A stretch of DNA of 64,000 nt from Jejuia rubra (GCF_042684665.1 NZ_JBHULY010000014.1:62001-126000), one strand, 5' to 3'; positions 15,503 to 24,700 are shown, counted from the stretch's first letter. Notes: generated by a model not told the origin, from the sequence alone. Translations and numbers: made by a program.

Positions 15503-18500
15503 CTAAGCTGTTAATTCTTCTACCATTGGTTCTTCAGTCTCTAAACGCTTCAATGCACGTTTGTATTCAATTGGCATCACTTTTACAAAATTGCCCAAAC
15601 TGGTATCCCAATCTGCAAGCAGTGCTTTTGCAATACTACTATTGGTATAAAGTGCGTGCTTTTCTATCGAACCTCTTAATTCATTGGCATCTTCGCTAGT
15701 AATATCCTCAAACTCGATGGTTTCAGTATTACATAAACCATTCACAAATTTATTGTTTGGGTCATACACATATGCGATTCCACCGCTCATTCCTGCGGCA
15801 AAGTTTCGTCCCGTTTTACCAAGCACGATGATACGCCCACCTGTCATGTATTCACAGCAATGGTCGCCAACACCTTCAACAACAGCTGTAGCTCCAGAAT
15901 TTCGAACTGCGAAACGTTCTCCCGCGATACCATTTATGTAAGCTTGACCATTTACCGCACCAAACAAACATACATTGCCAACTATAATGTTTTCATTCGC
16001 TTGAAAAGTAGCGTTGGCAGGTTTCTTTACAATAAGTTTCGCACCCGAAAGCCCTTTTCCAAGGTAATCGTTGGTATTACCTTCCAAAGTGAAGGTCAGT
16101 CCAAATGCTCCGAATGCACCGAAACTTTGCCCAGCAGAACCTCTAAAGTTGATGTTCAAAGTATCTTCAGGCAAGCCTAAATGGCCGTATATTTTTGAAA
16201 TTTCGTTACTTACTATGGCGCCAACGGTACGGTTAACATTACTGATTGGGTATTGCAAGGTCATTTTTTCTTTACGATACATGGCGCGATGCGAATCCTT
16301 TAATATTGTAAAGTCAAGTACCTCATCGAGATTGTGATCTTGCTCTTCCGTATTTCTCACCACTAATTCACTATAAGCGGCGGGTCTATGCAAAATACTA
16401 GATAAATCCAGCCCTTTTGCTTTGTAATGCTTAATGGCTTTGTTTGCGTTTATTTTATGGGTTTGTCCAATCATCTCGGCCATGGTTCTAAACCCTAACT
16501 GCGCCATTATGCCTCTCAGTTCCTCAGCAATATAGAAGAAGAAGTTGATGACGTGTTCCGGCGTACCCTTGAAGTTTTTGCGCAACTCTTTATCTTGGGT
16601 GGCAACCCCAACAGGGCACGTATTTAAATGACATTTGCGCATCATAATACATCCGGATGCAACAAGTGGCGCCGTTGCGAAACCGAATTCCTCAGCTCCG
16701 AGCAATGCCGCTACGGCCACATCACGGCCAGTTTTCAACTGTCCGTCACATTCTACAACAATTCTACTTCTTAGGTTGTTCAATACCAAGGTTTGCTGGG
16801 CTTCTGAAAGTCCTAGCTCCCAAGGTAAACCGGCATGCTTTAGTGACGTTAAAGGAGAAGCTCCAGTGCCACCATCGTATCCTGAAATCAGAACAACATC
16901 GGCCTTTGCCTTTGCAACACCAGCAGCAATAGTTCCAACACCAACTTCCGACACTAGCTTCACATTAATTCTGGCGTCGCGGTTGGCATTTTTTAAATCG
17001 AAAATCAATTGTGCCAAATCCTCAATGGAATAAATATCGTGATGCGGTGGTGGTGAAATCAATCCTACAAAAGGTGTTGAATTTCGCGCCGCAGCAATCC
17101 ATGGCAATACCTTTTCTCCAGGTAATTGTCCGCCCTCACCAGGCTTTGCACCTTGTGCCATTTTAATTTGGATCTCCCTAGCATTAGTCAAATAGTGTGA
17201 CGTTACCCCAAAACGGCCAGAAGCCACCTGCTTAATAGCTGAGTTTCTACTGTCTCCATTGACGTCCGGATGGAAACGATTTCTATCTTCGCCACCTTCG
17301 CCAGAATTAGATTTGCCACCGATTCGGTTCATGGCAATGGCCAAATTTTCATGTGCTTCACGCGAAATGGATCCGTAAGACATCGCTCCCGTTTTGAAGC
17401 GTTTTACAATTTCCGTCCACGGCTCAACCTCATCAATTGGGATAGGATCTAAATTGTCAAATTCAAACAATCCACGAATGGTCATTAAGTTTTCAGATTG
17501 CTCGTTTATGGCTTTAGAATAAGTATCGTAACTCTGTTGGTCGCTCAACCTAACAGCTTGTTGTAATTTAGCAACTGTGGTAGGGTTAAACATGTGCCGT
17601 TCGCCATTACGTCTCCAACGGTAATCCCCACCAATATTCAAGCCTAACCTCTTATCGATTAACTTATCTGGATAAGCTAGCTTGTAGCGCTCGTTAATTT
17701 CTTTTTCTATTTCGTAAAGCCCAATACCCTCAATTCTTGATGTGGTATAGGGGAAATATTTTTCAACAAATTGCGAATTAAAACCAACAATCTCAAAAAT
17801 TTGCGAACCTCTATATGAATGCAATGTTGAGATTCCAATTTTGTTCATAATCTTCAGGATGCCTTTCCCGATAGCTTTGTTGAAGTTTTCAACTGCTTGA
17901 TCCTCGTTCAAATCAGAAATAAAGCCTTCTTTCACCTGCATTCTGATGATTTCGTTCACCATGTAAGGGTTGATGGCACTCGCACCATAACCAAATAGAG
18001 TTGCAAAATGATGTGGCTCACGAGGTTCGGCAGATTCGATAATAATATCAAAATAGGAACGCTTACGCAAACGGTTCATCTGATGATTGACATACGAACA
18101 TGTCAACAATGCTGGAATTGGAGCAAACTCTTTATTTACGCCTCTATCCGAAAGGATAATGATGTTTGTCTTGCGGTCCAATGCCTTTTCAATCTGAACA
18201 ATAATGTCGTCCAGAGCATCTTCCAAGCCATTCATCCCTTGAGCTTTGGGATACAACATTTGAATGGTCTCCGCTTTAAAGCTTTCGATTTGAATGGTTC
18301 TGATTTTCTCCAAATCCGCGTTTGAAATCACAGGGTTTTGGATTCGTAATTTTCTACATTGCCTTTCGGTGATGCTAAAAATATTGCGGTCCTTCCCAAG
18401 ATTCAAACTAATATCTGTTACAATCTCTTCGCGAATACCATCCAAAGGTGGATTGGTAACCTGAGCAAAGAGTTGCTTAAAGTAGTTTGAAATCAATTGA

Positions 18501-20014
18501 GGTCTATCCGATAACACGGCCAATGGCGTGTCAATTCCCATAGATCCGAGGGCTTCTTTTCCCTTTTGCGCCATCGGTGTTATAACCTCCTGAATATCTT
18601 CGAATGTATAGTTAAACAGGCGTTGCCTTGTTTTAATATCAATCGTCTCAATAGGGCATGTTTCGCTGGTGTACGGCACATCCCTTAGGTGCAAACGAGT
18701 CTTGTCCAACCATGTTTTGTATGGGCGCTGTGATACAATTTCTGACTTGATTTCTTCATCGTCAATGATGCGTCCTTCGTTCATATCTACCAAGAACATT
18801 TTTCCTGGTTCCAATCGGCCATGCATCTCAATATCTTCTGGGTCGATGTCTACCACACCAACTTCGGAAGCCATGATCAATTTGCCACTTTTGGTCACGG
18901 AATACCTTGATGGCCTTAAACCATTTCTATCCAGAAGCGCTCCAATATAATCCCCATCGGTAAAAGGTACAGATGCTGGGCCATCCCAAGGCTCCATAAT
19001 ACAGCAATTGTATTCGTAGAAGGCCTTTTTGTCATCGCTCATGGTAGCGTGTTTCTCCCAAGCTTCAGGAATCATCATCATCATGATTTCAGGAAGGGAA
19101 CGGTCGGTATGCGTTAGGAGCTCCACTACCATATCCATGGAGGCGGAATCCGATTTCCCCGGAAGGATAATGGGAAACAGCTTTTCAATTTGCGGTCCAA
19201 AAACGTCACTGCGCATGATTTCTTCTCGAACTCGCATACGGCTGACATTACCTCTTAACGTATTAATTTCACCATTCTGACACATAAAGCGGAATGGCTG
19301 AGCTAATTCCCATGTAGGCATGGTGTTGGTTGAGAAACGCTGGTGCACTAAAGCCAATCGGGTAACCAAATCCTTTTGCTGTAAATCAGTATAATATGGT
19401 CCGATATCCTCGGGCATAATAATACCCTTATATATCAAGGTTGTTGTGGATAAACTTGGCACATAAAAATAGGAACTCTGCGATATTTTTGACTCAATAA
19501 TGGCGTGCTCGGTAATTTTACGTGCGGCATAAAGCTTAGCCTTAAACGTAGCTTCATCGATAGCTTCTGTTTTGCCAATAAAAATCTGTTCGATCGCAGG
19601 CTCTGAGGCCAATGCAATTTGCCCCAGCTGCGTGGAATCCACTGGAACCTCACGCCATCCTAGAATAGCAAGGCCCTGTGCTTCAACTTCTCTTTCAAAA
19701 GTGTCCTTACAATAAACGTATTGGTTTTTATTTTTTGGCAAAAACACCATCCCAACGGCATATTCCCTTTGGGCAGGGATATCGAATTTGCAAACACGCT
19801 TAAAATAATCATGAGGGATATCTATTAATAGACCCGCGCCATCGCCCGTTCTTCCATCCGCACTTACACCGCCGCGGTGTTCCAATTTCACCAGAATTTC
19901 TAAAGCATCATGAATAATTTGGTTTGTCTTTTCGCCTTTAAGGTTACAGATAAAACCAGCTCCACAGTTTTCATGTTCGAATTCGGGGGAATACAGTCCT
20001 TGTTCTTTCAACAT
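15503..20014 (-). CDS. gltB: Glutamate synthase large (alpha) subunit
   Basis: A 1,503-residue enzyme that makes two glutamates from glutamine and 2-oxoglutarate. The start at 20014 gives a 16-residue propeptide before Cys17 (HENCGAGF), the N-terminal nucleophile of the glutaminase domain after processing. A frame extension of 17 residues upstream is not needed. The central and FMN-binding domains follow, with GEGGEDRNRF and AQGAKPGEGGQLPG. The 3Fe-4S cysteines are in CIMMRKCHLNTCPVG. The C-terminal GXGXG beta-helix holds GRIIVLGKTGRNFAAGMSGG. It is divergent from the porin-amt-glnK-amt genes, which supply its ammonium. Confidence 0.97.
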   Translation of the reverse strand: MLKEQGLYSPEFEHENCGAGFICNLKGEKTNQIIHDALEILVKLEHRGGVSADGRTGDGAGLLIDIPHDYFKRVCKFDIPAQREYAVGMVFLPKNKNQYVYCKDTFEREVEAQGLAILGWREVPVDSTQLGQIALASEPAIEQIFIGKTEAIDEATFKAKLYAARKITEHAIIESKISQSSYFYVPSLSTTTLIYKGIIMPEDIGPYYTDLQQKDLVTRLALVHQRFSTNTMPTWELAQPFRFMCQNGEINTLRGNVSRMRVREEIMRSDVFGPQIEKLFPIILPGKSDSASMDMVVELLTHTDRSLPEIMMMMIPEAWEKHATMSDDKKAFYEYNCCIMEPWDGPASVPFTDGDYIGALLDRNGLRPSRYSVTKSGKLIMASEVGVVDIDPEDIEMHGRLEPGKMFLVDMNEGRIIDDEEIKSEIVSQRPYKTWLDKTRLHLRDVPYTSETCPIETIDIKTRQRLFNYTFEDIQEVITPMAQKGKEALGSMGIDTPLAVLSDRPQLISNYFKQLFAQVTNPPLDGIREEIVTDISLNLGKDRNIFSITERQCRKLRIQNPVISNADLEKIRTIQIESFKAETIQMLYPKAQGMNGLEDALDDIIVQIEKALDRKTNIIILSDRGVNKEFAPIPALLTCSYVNHQMNRLRKRSYFDIIIESAEPREPHHFATLFGYGASAINPYMVNEIIRMQVKEGFISDLNEDQAVENFNKAIGKGILKIMNKIGISTLHSYRGSQIFEIVGFNSQFVEKYFPYTTSRIEGIGLYEIEKEINERYKLAYPDKLIDKRLGLNIGGDYRWRRNGERHMFNPTTVAKLQQAVRLSDQQSYDTYSKAINEQSENLMTIRGLFEFDNLDPIPIDEVEPWTEIVKRFKTGAMSYGSISREAHENLAIAMNRIGGKSNSGEGGEDRNRFHPDVNGDSRNSAIKQVASGRFGVTSHYLTNAREIQIKMAQGAKPGEGGQLPGEKVLPWIAAARNSTPFVGLISPPPHHDIYSIEDLAQLIFDLKNANRDARINVKLVSEVGVGTIAAGVAKAKADVVLISGYDGGTGASPLTSLKHAGLPWELGLSEAQQTLVLNNLRSRIVVECDGQLKTGRDVAVAALLGAEEFGFATAPLVASGCIMMRKCHLNTCPVGVATQDKELRKNFKGTPEHVINFFFYIAEELRGIMAQLGFRTMAEMIGQTHKINANKAIKHYKAKGLDLSSILHRPAAYSELVVRNTEEQDHNLDEVLDFTILKDSHRAMYRKEKMTLQYPISNVNRTVGAIVSNEISKIYGHLGLPEDTLNINFRGSAGQSFGAFGAFGLTFTLEGNTNDYLGKGLSGAKLIVKKPANATFQANENIIVGNVCLFGAVNGQAYINGIAGERFAVRNSGATAVVEGVGDHCCEYMTGGRIIVLGKTGRNFAAGMSGGIAYVYDPNNKFVNGLCNTETIEFEDITSEDANELRGSIEKHALYTNSSIAKALLADWDTSLGNFVKVMPIEYKRALKRLETEEPMVEELTA

Positions 20015-20118
20015 AATCAACAGAAAATTAATTAAATGATTTTGGTTGGAAACGCTAAGATACACCCTAGTTTTTGATTTACAATAACGGGGATTTCATT
20101 ATTTCGATTTTTTGATTG

Positions 20119-20139
20119 AACCTAAGCGAAAAATAGGTT
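20119..20139. promoter_or_regulatory. AACCTA/TAGGTT dyad upstream of gltB
   Basis: AACCTA (20119-20124) and TAGGTT (20134-20139) are perfect 6-bp inverted arms around a 9-base A-rich spacer. The site lies about 105 bases upstream of the gltB start. The size and A-rich spacer resemble the two ACCCC/GGGGT dyads nearer the porin gene, so it may bind the same regulator. This is a pattern, not a known site. Confidence 0.4.
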
Positions 20140-20328
20140 TCTATCAATAATTATGAAATATATTATTAAATATTCAATCGATAATTTTTAGTCAATTATA
20201 GAGAAACCTGAATTAAAATTAACAAATGTTGATTTTCTTGAAAAAATGTCATGAAAAACGGACAAACACTAATAATACTTCAAATAAATGGGTTATTGAT
20301 ATTTCATAAAATCTTGTTAAAAACTAAA

Positions 20329-20350
20329 TACCCCTAAAAAAATAGGGGTA
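20329..20350. promoter_or_regulatory. TACCCCT/AGGGGTA dyad 1 in the nitrogen control region
   Basis: Perfect 7-bp inverted arms flank an 8-base A-rich spacer. The centre is 20339.5, 52.5 bases from the centre of dyad 2, which is five turns of B-DNA. It could be an operator or an RNA hairpin. There is no gene between 20066 and 20477 to which it would be a terminator in a simple way. Confidence 0.5.
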
Positions 20351-20380
20351 AAATTTAAAAAATCATAAAAGTTGGCTGAA

Positions 20381-20403
20381 TACCCCCTTTTTTTTGGGGG
20401 GTA
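20381..20403. promoter_or_regulatory. TACCCCC/GGGGGTA dyad 2, overlapping the porin -33 box
   Basis: TACCCCC and GGGGGGTA flank eight Ts. TTTG at 20393-20396 lies 21 bases before TAGTTTAG (20418-20425), a one-mismatch -7 box. If that promoter is real, a protein bound to the dyad would cover the -33 region of the porin-amt-glnK-amt transcript. The T-run means a plus-strand RNA hairpin is also possible, but its stem is not followed by a T-run. Confidence 0.5.
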
Positions 20404-20477
20404 AACTCTTTTTTAAATAGTTTAGCCCCGTCTTAAGGAAATAAATTTTAAAAATTAATAACCAAAATTTAAAGATT

Positions 20478-21473
20478 ATGAAAAAATTATTATTTACCCT
20501 TACAATGCTTTTTTGCACAGCAGCATTATTTGCGCAGGATCCGAAGCTATCCATTACAGGTAGTGTAGATGCTTATTGGCAAACATACCTTACAGCTCCG
20601 GATAACGAAGGCGTATCGTTTGGAACAGCTTTCGCCGATCAATCCGGTTTTGCTATCGGTATGGGGAACATTATTGCGTCTTACGATGGTGAGAAGGCTG
20701 GTGTTGTTCTTGACTTAGTTACTGGACCGAGAGGTGCTGGTGCTACATTTAACACTGATATCGTTGATGGTATCGTTAACCAAGCTTATGTTTACTATAA
20801 TGTTTCTGAAAGTACTACATTAACATTAGGTAGATTTAATACCTTTTTAGGGTATGAAGTTATTGCGCCTTCTGCAAACTTTAACTACAGTTGTTCTTAT
20901 TTGTTTTCAAACGGTCCTTTCTCTCACATAGGTTTAAAGGCTGATTTTGCTTTATCTGATGATATTAGCTTAATGTTGGCTGTTACTAACCCTTGGGACA
21001 CCAACAACATTTCTATGACTGGCGAGTATGCACTTGGGGCTCAATTAGGCCTTTACGGTCAATACTTAAACCTTTACTACGACAGTGGTAACAATGGAGG
21101 TTTAGGTTTCGAAATCGACTATACTGGTGGTTTCGATTTATCAGATGCTTTCTTCTTAGGAATCAATGCCGCTTATAACGATAATGATGGTTCAGGATTC
21201 TACGGAGCAGCTTTATATCCTCAGGTAGCGACATGTGACAGCTTTTCTCTAGGTTTAAGAGGTGAGTATTTTGCAATGCACGGAGATGCTAATCCTGCAG
21301 AGGAAAGCGTTATTGCTCTTACTTTAACTGGAAGTTACGAAGTTGGAAACTTTATCCTAAAGCCTGAGATTAGATTAGATTCTTGGAGCGATGACATGCC
21401 ATATATTGACAATGATGGTGCAGCATCAGATAATCTTGCGGCGTTTACAATTGCCTCAATATTTACTTTCTAA
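20478..21473 (+). CDS. Outer-membrane porin, putative beta-barrel porin-2 (OmpL-like) family
   Basis: A 331-residue protein with a signal peptide (about 1-19, ending ALFAQ), then a continuous series of amphipathic strands rich in Gly, Tyr and Asp and a C-terminal IASIFTF ending in Phe. SGFAIGMGNIIASYDGEKAG, LGRFNTFLGYEVIAP and FSHIGLKADFALSDDISLML fit the beta-barrel porin-2 family. It is the first gene before amt, glnK and amt, which suggests an outer-membrane route for ammonium or a small nitrogen compound. That role is inferred from position only. Confidence 0.82.
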   Translation: MKKLLFTLTMLFCTAALFAQDPKLSITGSVDAYWQTYLTAPDNEGVSFGTAFADQSGFAIGMGNIIASYDGEKAGVVLDLVTGPRGAGATFNTDIVDGIVNQAYVYYNVSESTTLTLGRFNTFLGYEVIAPSANFNYSCSYLFSNGPFSHIGLKADFALSDDISLMLAVTNPWDTNNISMTGEYALGAQLGLYGQYLNLYYDSGNNGGLGFEIDYTGGFDLSDAFFLGINAAYNDNDGSGFYGAALYPQVATCDSFSLGLRGEYFAMHGDANPAEESVIALTLTGSYEVGNFILKPEIRLDSWSDDMPYIDNDGAASDNLAAFTIASIFTF

Positions 21474-21509
21474 ATAATACACTGAGAAAATCTCAAGAGT
21501 AAAGAATTT

Positions 21510-21545
21510 AGCGAGTTCTTTATGAAAAAGGAACTCGCTTTATTC
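21510..21545 (+). terminator. Hairpin between porin and amt1 (terminator or attenuator)
   Basis: AGCGAGTTC (21510-21518) pairs with GAACTCGCT (21531-21539), followed by TTTATTCT. It lies 37 bases after the porin stop and 33 before amt1. I see no good -7 box after it, so partial read-through would give much porin and less Amt. Confidence 0.75.
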
Positions 21546-21577
21546 TCCTTAATTACTAACCATTAAAAACAATAATT

Positions 21578-22855
21578 ATGTCATTATTAAACGTGCCCCT
21601 TATAATGCAAGACACCGCCGCAGTTGAAGGCGACATGGGAATGTTGTGGATGCTAATTTCTGGTATCCTGGTATTCCTTATGCAAGCCGGATTTACATTG
21701 GTTGAGTCTGGTATGACGCGTTCTAAAAACGTGGTGAACATCGCGATGAAAAACGTATTGGACATCGCCGTTGGTTCCTTGGTATTCTGGTTCATTGGAT
21801 ATTCTTTAATGTACGGAAGCACTAATGGCTGGATAGGCTGGGATGGATTTATGTGGTACGGAGGTGAAGATTCCTCTCCTGCTGATTTGTTCTTCCAAAC
21901 CGTATTCTGTGCTACTGCAGCCACTATCGTTTCTGGTGCTGTTGCCGGTAGAACCAAATATACAACCTATATTATTTTCTCATTAGTTATGACCGCTTTT
22001 ATCTACCCAATAGCAGGTGGATGGCAATGGAACGGTGATGGATGGTTGGCTCAAATGGGCTTCATCGATTTTGCTGGATCTTCAATTGTACATGCTGTTG
22101 GTGGATGGGCTGCCCTTGTTGGCGCTGCTTTAGTAGGCCCTAGGCTTGGTAAATATATTGACGGAAAAGCCGTTAACATACCAGGTCATAACAAATTATT
22201 GGCCGCACTAGGTGTATTCATCCTTTGGTTCGGATGGTTTGGATTTAACGGTGGTTCCCAATTAGCTTGGGGTGGCGATGATGCTACTGGAGCTTCTATG
22301 GTTGTTTTAGTTACAAACTTAGCCGCATCTGCTGGTGCGCTAGGAGCCCTTTTCCTATCATGGATCAAATATAAAAAGCCAAATATTGATATGACCCTTA
22401 ACGGTGCCTTGGCTGGTTTAGTAAGTATTACGGCTGGTTGTGGTAATATGACTGAAGCTGGTGCAATTATGGCTGGTTTCATTGGTGGTATCATTGTGGT
22501 ATTCTCAATGGAATTGATTGAGCAAAAATTAAAAATTGACGATGCCGTTGGTGCCGCATCAGTACACGGTGTTGCCGGTGCTTGGGGTACTTTGGTAATC
22601 GGTCTTTGGGGAGTTGACGGCGGTGCTGGTATTGGATTATTCAATGGTGGTGGTGCTGATCAGTTTGTTACTCAGTTGATCGGTACATTGGCCTACGCTA
22701 TTTGGGCATTAGTTACTGCATTTATATTCTTCTTCATTCTTAAAAAGACTCTTGGATTGAGAGTTTCTGAAAAAGTAGAAATAGAAGGATTAGACTTGTC
22801 AGAGCATGGTGCTTTAGCTTACCCAGGTAAGAGACAAAGAGAAATTGAAGAATAG
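21578..22855 (+). CDS. amt: Ammonium transporter (first copy)
   Basis: A 425-residue Amt/MEP/Rh channel with about eleven membrane helices. The twin pore histidines are His172 (SSIVHAVGGWAAL) and His330 (GAASVHGVAGAWGTL). FGWFGFNGGS marks the family and DFAGSSIVH the signature. The segment after TIVSGAVAG has Gly where most Amts, including the second copy here, have Glu (AVAER). The cytoplasmic tail RVSEKVEIEGLDLSEHG matches the GlnK-contacting C-terminal region. It transports ammonium inward across the inner membrane. Confidence 0.96.
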   Translation: MSLLNVPLIMQDTAAVEGDMGMLWMLISGILVFLMQAGFTLVESGMTRSKNVVNIAMKNVLDIAVGSLVFWFIGYSLMYGSTNGWIGWDGFMWYGGEDSSPADLFFQTVFCATAATIVSGAVAGRTKYTTYIIFSLVMTAFIYPIAGGWQWNGDGWLAQMGFIDFAGSSIVHAVGGWAALVGAALVGPRLGKYIDGKAVNIPGHNKLLAALGVFILWFGWFGFNGGSQLAWGGDDATGASMVVLVTNLAASAGALGALFLSWIKYKKPNIDMTLNGALAGLVSITAGCGNMTEAGAIMAGFIGGIIVVFSMELIEQKLKIDDAVGAASVHGVAGAWGTLVIGLWGVDGGAGIGLFNGGGADQFVTQLIGTLAYAIWALVTAFIFFFILKKTLGLRVSEKVEIEGLDLSEHGALAYPGKRQREIEE

Positions 22856-22939
22856 ACAAAACAATAATTCTGATATAAAGATCTCTAAAAGTAAATTTTA
22901 TCGGATATCATAATATCAATAAAGTTTAGTTTGATTTTT

Positions 22940-22970
22940 GGATGCCTCGGATTTCTGAGGCATCCTTTAA
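22940..22970 (+). terminator. Terminator after amt1
   Basis: GGATGCCTC (22940-22948) and GAGGCATCC (22957-22965) form a 9-bp stem followed by TTTAATTT. It divides amt1 from glnK, so the second pair of genes needs a promoter of its own or read-through. Confidence 0.82.
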
Positions 22971-23002
22971 TTTGACGAACTAAGTGCTTTCCGAATTTTA
23001 TT

Positions 23003-23010
23003 TACTTTTG
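23003..23010 (+). promoter_or_regulatory. Probable -7 box for glnK-amt2
   Basis: TACTTTTG fits the Bacteroidota consensus TAnnTTTG and lies 28 bases before the glnK start and after the amt1 terminator. No -33 box is evident at the usual distance. Confidence 0.5.
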
Positions 23011-23038
23011 AAGCCTAACTGATAAAATTTAAGACATA

Positions 23039-23377
23039 ATGAAAAAAATTGAAGCAATTATTAGAAAGTCCAAGTACAGTGCAGTGAAAGAAGCTTTGCA
23101 TAGTGTTGGCGTAAACTTTTTCTCCTATTGGGACGTTACCGGTCTGGGTAACGAAAAGGAAGGACACGTATATCGTGGTGTATCTTACAGCACAAGTGAT
23201 ATTCAGCGCAGGTTCCTATCCATTGTTGTAAACGACGATTTTGAGGAGGCAACTATTAAAGCCCTTTTAGACTCCGCAGCTACAGGTGAAGTAGGTGATG
23301 GTAAAATATTCGTTTCCGACGTTACCGAATGCTACAGAATTAGAACGGGAGAAAAAGGCGGGAGCACTCTCAAATAA
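23039..23377 (+). CDS. glnK: P-II nitrogen regulatory protein
   Basis: A 112-residue P-II protein. The T-loop has YRGVSY with Tyr50 at the place of the uridylylated Tyr51 of E. coli proteins. The B-loop and C-loop regions (TGEVGDGKIFVSDV, then YRIRTGEKG) are normal. The T-loop stretch after this tyrosine (STSDIQRRF) differs from the usual VDFLPK. Linkage between two amt genes identifies it as the GlnK type, which plugs the Amt pore when nitrogen is plentiful. No GlnD-like enzyme is in the window, so modification is unknown. Confidence 0.95.
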   Translation: MKKIEAIIRKSKYSAVKEALHSVGVNFFSYWDVTGLGNEKEGHVYRGVSYSTSDIQRRFLSIVVNDDFEEATIKALLDSAATGEVGDGKIFVSDVTECYRIRTGEKGGSTLK

Positions 23378-23414
23378 AATCAAACAAAAACATTTATAGA
23401 TAATTTAAGATATT

Positions 23415-24635
23415 ATGGAATTATTAACAACAAATAACGTATGGATGATGATCTGTACGGCACTGGTTTTCTTTATGCACCTTGGGTTCGCCTTTTTGGA
23501 AATTGGATTAACCAGACAAAAAAACACCATTAACATTTTATTTAAAAATATTTTTATCATCACCGTTGGCCTATTGTTATATTGCTTAGTAGGTTTTAAC
23601 TTGATGTATCCGGGTGACTTTAACGGATTTGTCGGTTTTGCTGGTATCGGTTTGGAATCACCATTAGTTGACGGAGCATTGGATTTGGCCTACAATGAGG
23701 GCTATACTTATTGGACGGACTTCCTATTTCAAGGGATGTTTGCCGCTACTGCAGCAACAATTGTTTCCGGGGCTGTTGCCGAGCGTATGAAGATTGTTCC
23801 GTTTATGATTTTCACTATCGTATATGTAGGATTCGTTTATCCAATTGCCGGCTCATGGAAATGGGGTGGCGGATTTTTGGATGAAATGGGGTTCTATGAT
23901 TTTGCTGGTTCCACTTTAGTACATTCCGTTGGTGGATGGGCTGCTTTGGTAGCCGTTTGGTTGCTTGGCTCCCGTATCGGGAAATTTAAGGATGGTAAGC
24001 CACAGGCACTTCCAGGGCATAACATTCCATTGGCCACTGCAGGAGTATTAATCCTTTGGTTAGGATGGTTTGGCTTTAATGGTGGTTCTGTGCTATCTGC
24101 TGATCCCGAATTAACTTCATTAACTTTAGTAACCACCTGTTTAGCTGCAGCGGCTGGTGGCGTGGTAGCCATGTTAGTATCCACTGTTATGTATAAGAAT
24201 TTAGATTTAACAATGTTCTTAAACGGTATCCTTGGCGGATTAGTTGGTATTACAGCCGGGGCTGACGTAATGACTCCCACAAGTGCCATTATTATTGGAG
24301 CGATTGCTGGGGCACTAATCGTATTTGCAGTAGCCTTTATAGATTCATTAAAATTAGATGATCCAGTTGGAGCCATCGCAGTACACTTAATTTGTGGTAT
24401 CTGGGGTACATTGGCAGTTGGAATATTTTCCACCAACCCAGAGCATAGTTTTGTTACCCAATTAATCGGTGTTTTATGTTATGCTGGAATCTGTTTGGTG
24501 TCTTCATTTATCATCATATTTGTTTTGAAATCAACTGTAGGAATTAGAGTTTCAGAAAGAGAGGAATTAGAAGGACTTGATGCCCACGAACACGGAATGG
24601 ATGCTTATCCTGACTTCCGCTTGAATGAGCATTAA
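23415..24635 (+). CDS. amt: Ammonium transporter (second copy)
   Basis: A 406-residue Amt channel. The twin histidines are His170 (STLVHSVGGWAAL) and His324 (AIAVHLICGIWGT). AVAER is canonical at about 120, in contrast to copy one. The C-terminal RVSEREELEGLDAHEHG is the GlnK-interaction tail, shared with the first copy. It starts 37 bases after glnK and must be co-transcribed. The two copies are clearly different proteins, so they are old paralogues, perhaps with different affinity. Confidence 0.96.
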   Translation: MELLTTNNVWMMICTALVFFMHLGFAFLEIGLTRQKNTINILFKNIFIITVGLLLYCLVGFNLMYPGDFNGFVGFAGIGLESPLVDGALDLAYNEGYTYWTDFLFQGMFAATAATIVSGAVAERMKIVPFMIFTIVYVGFVYPIAGSWKWGGGFLDEMGFYDFAGSTLVHSVGGWAALVAVWLLGSRIGKFKDGKPQALPGHNIPLATAGVLILWLGWFGFNGGSVLSADPELTSLTLVTTCLAAAAGGVVAMLVSTVMYKNLDLTMFLNGILGGLVGITAGADVMTPTSAIIIGAIAGALIVFAVAFIDSLKLDDPVGAIAVHLICGIWGTLAVGIFSTNPEHSFVTQLIGVLCYAGICLVSSFIIIFVLKSTVGIRVSEREELEGLDAHEHGMDAYPDFRLNEH

Positions 24636-24664
24636 TAGATTATCATAATTCAAAGTTAGTTAGT

Positions 24665-24700
24665 AAATGCCCTGCGATTTTTGCGGGGCATTTTTTATTG
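24665..24700. terminator. Terminator after amt2
   Basis: AATGCCCTGC (24666-24675) and GCGGGGCATT (24683-24692) pair and a T-run follows on the plus strand. It overlaps the end of the convergent HAD pseudogene. Confidence 0.85.

Noticed and set aside
20366..20403. Sigma-54 promoter (TTGGC at 20371) for the porin
   Set aside because: TTGGC occurs, but no GC-containing -12 box follows at the needed distance; a TAnnTTTG-type box fits better.
23894..24436. 180-codon frame opposite amt2, and a similar one opposite amt1
   Set aside because: Shadows of the membrane-protein codons; Pro/Ala/Thr-rich and without domain features.
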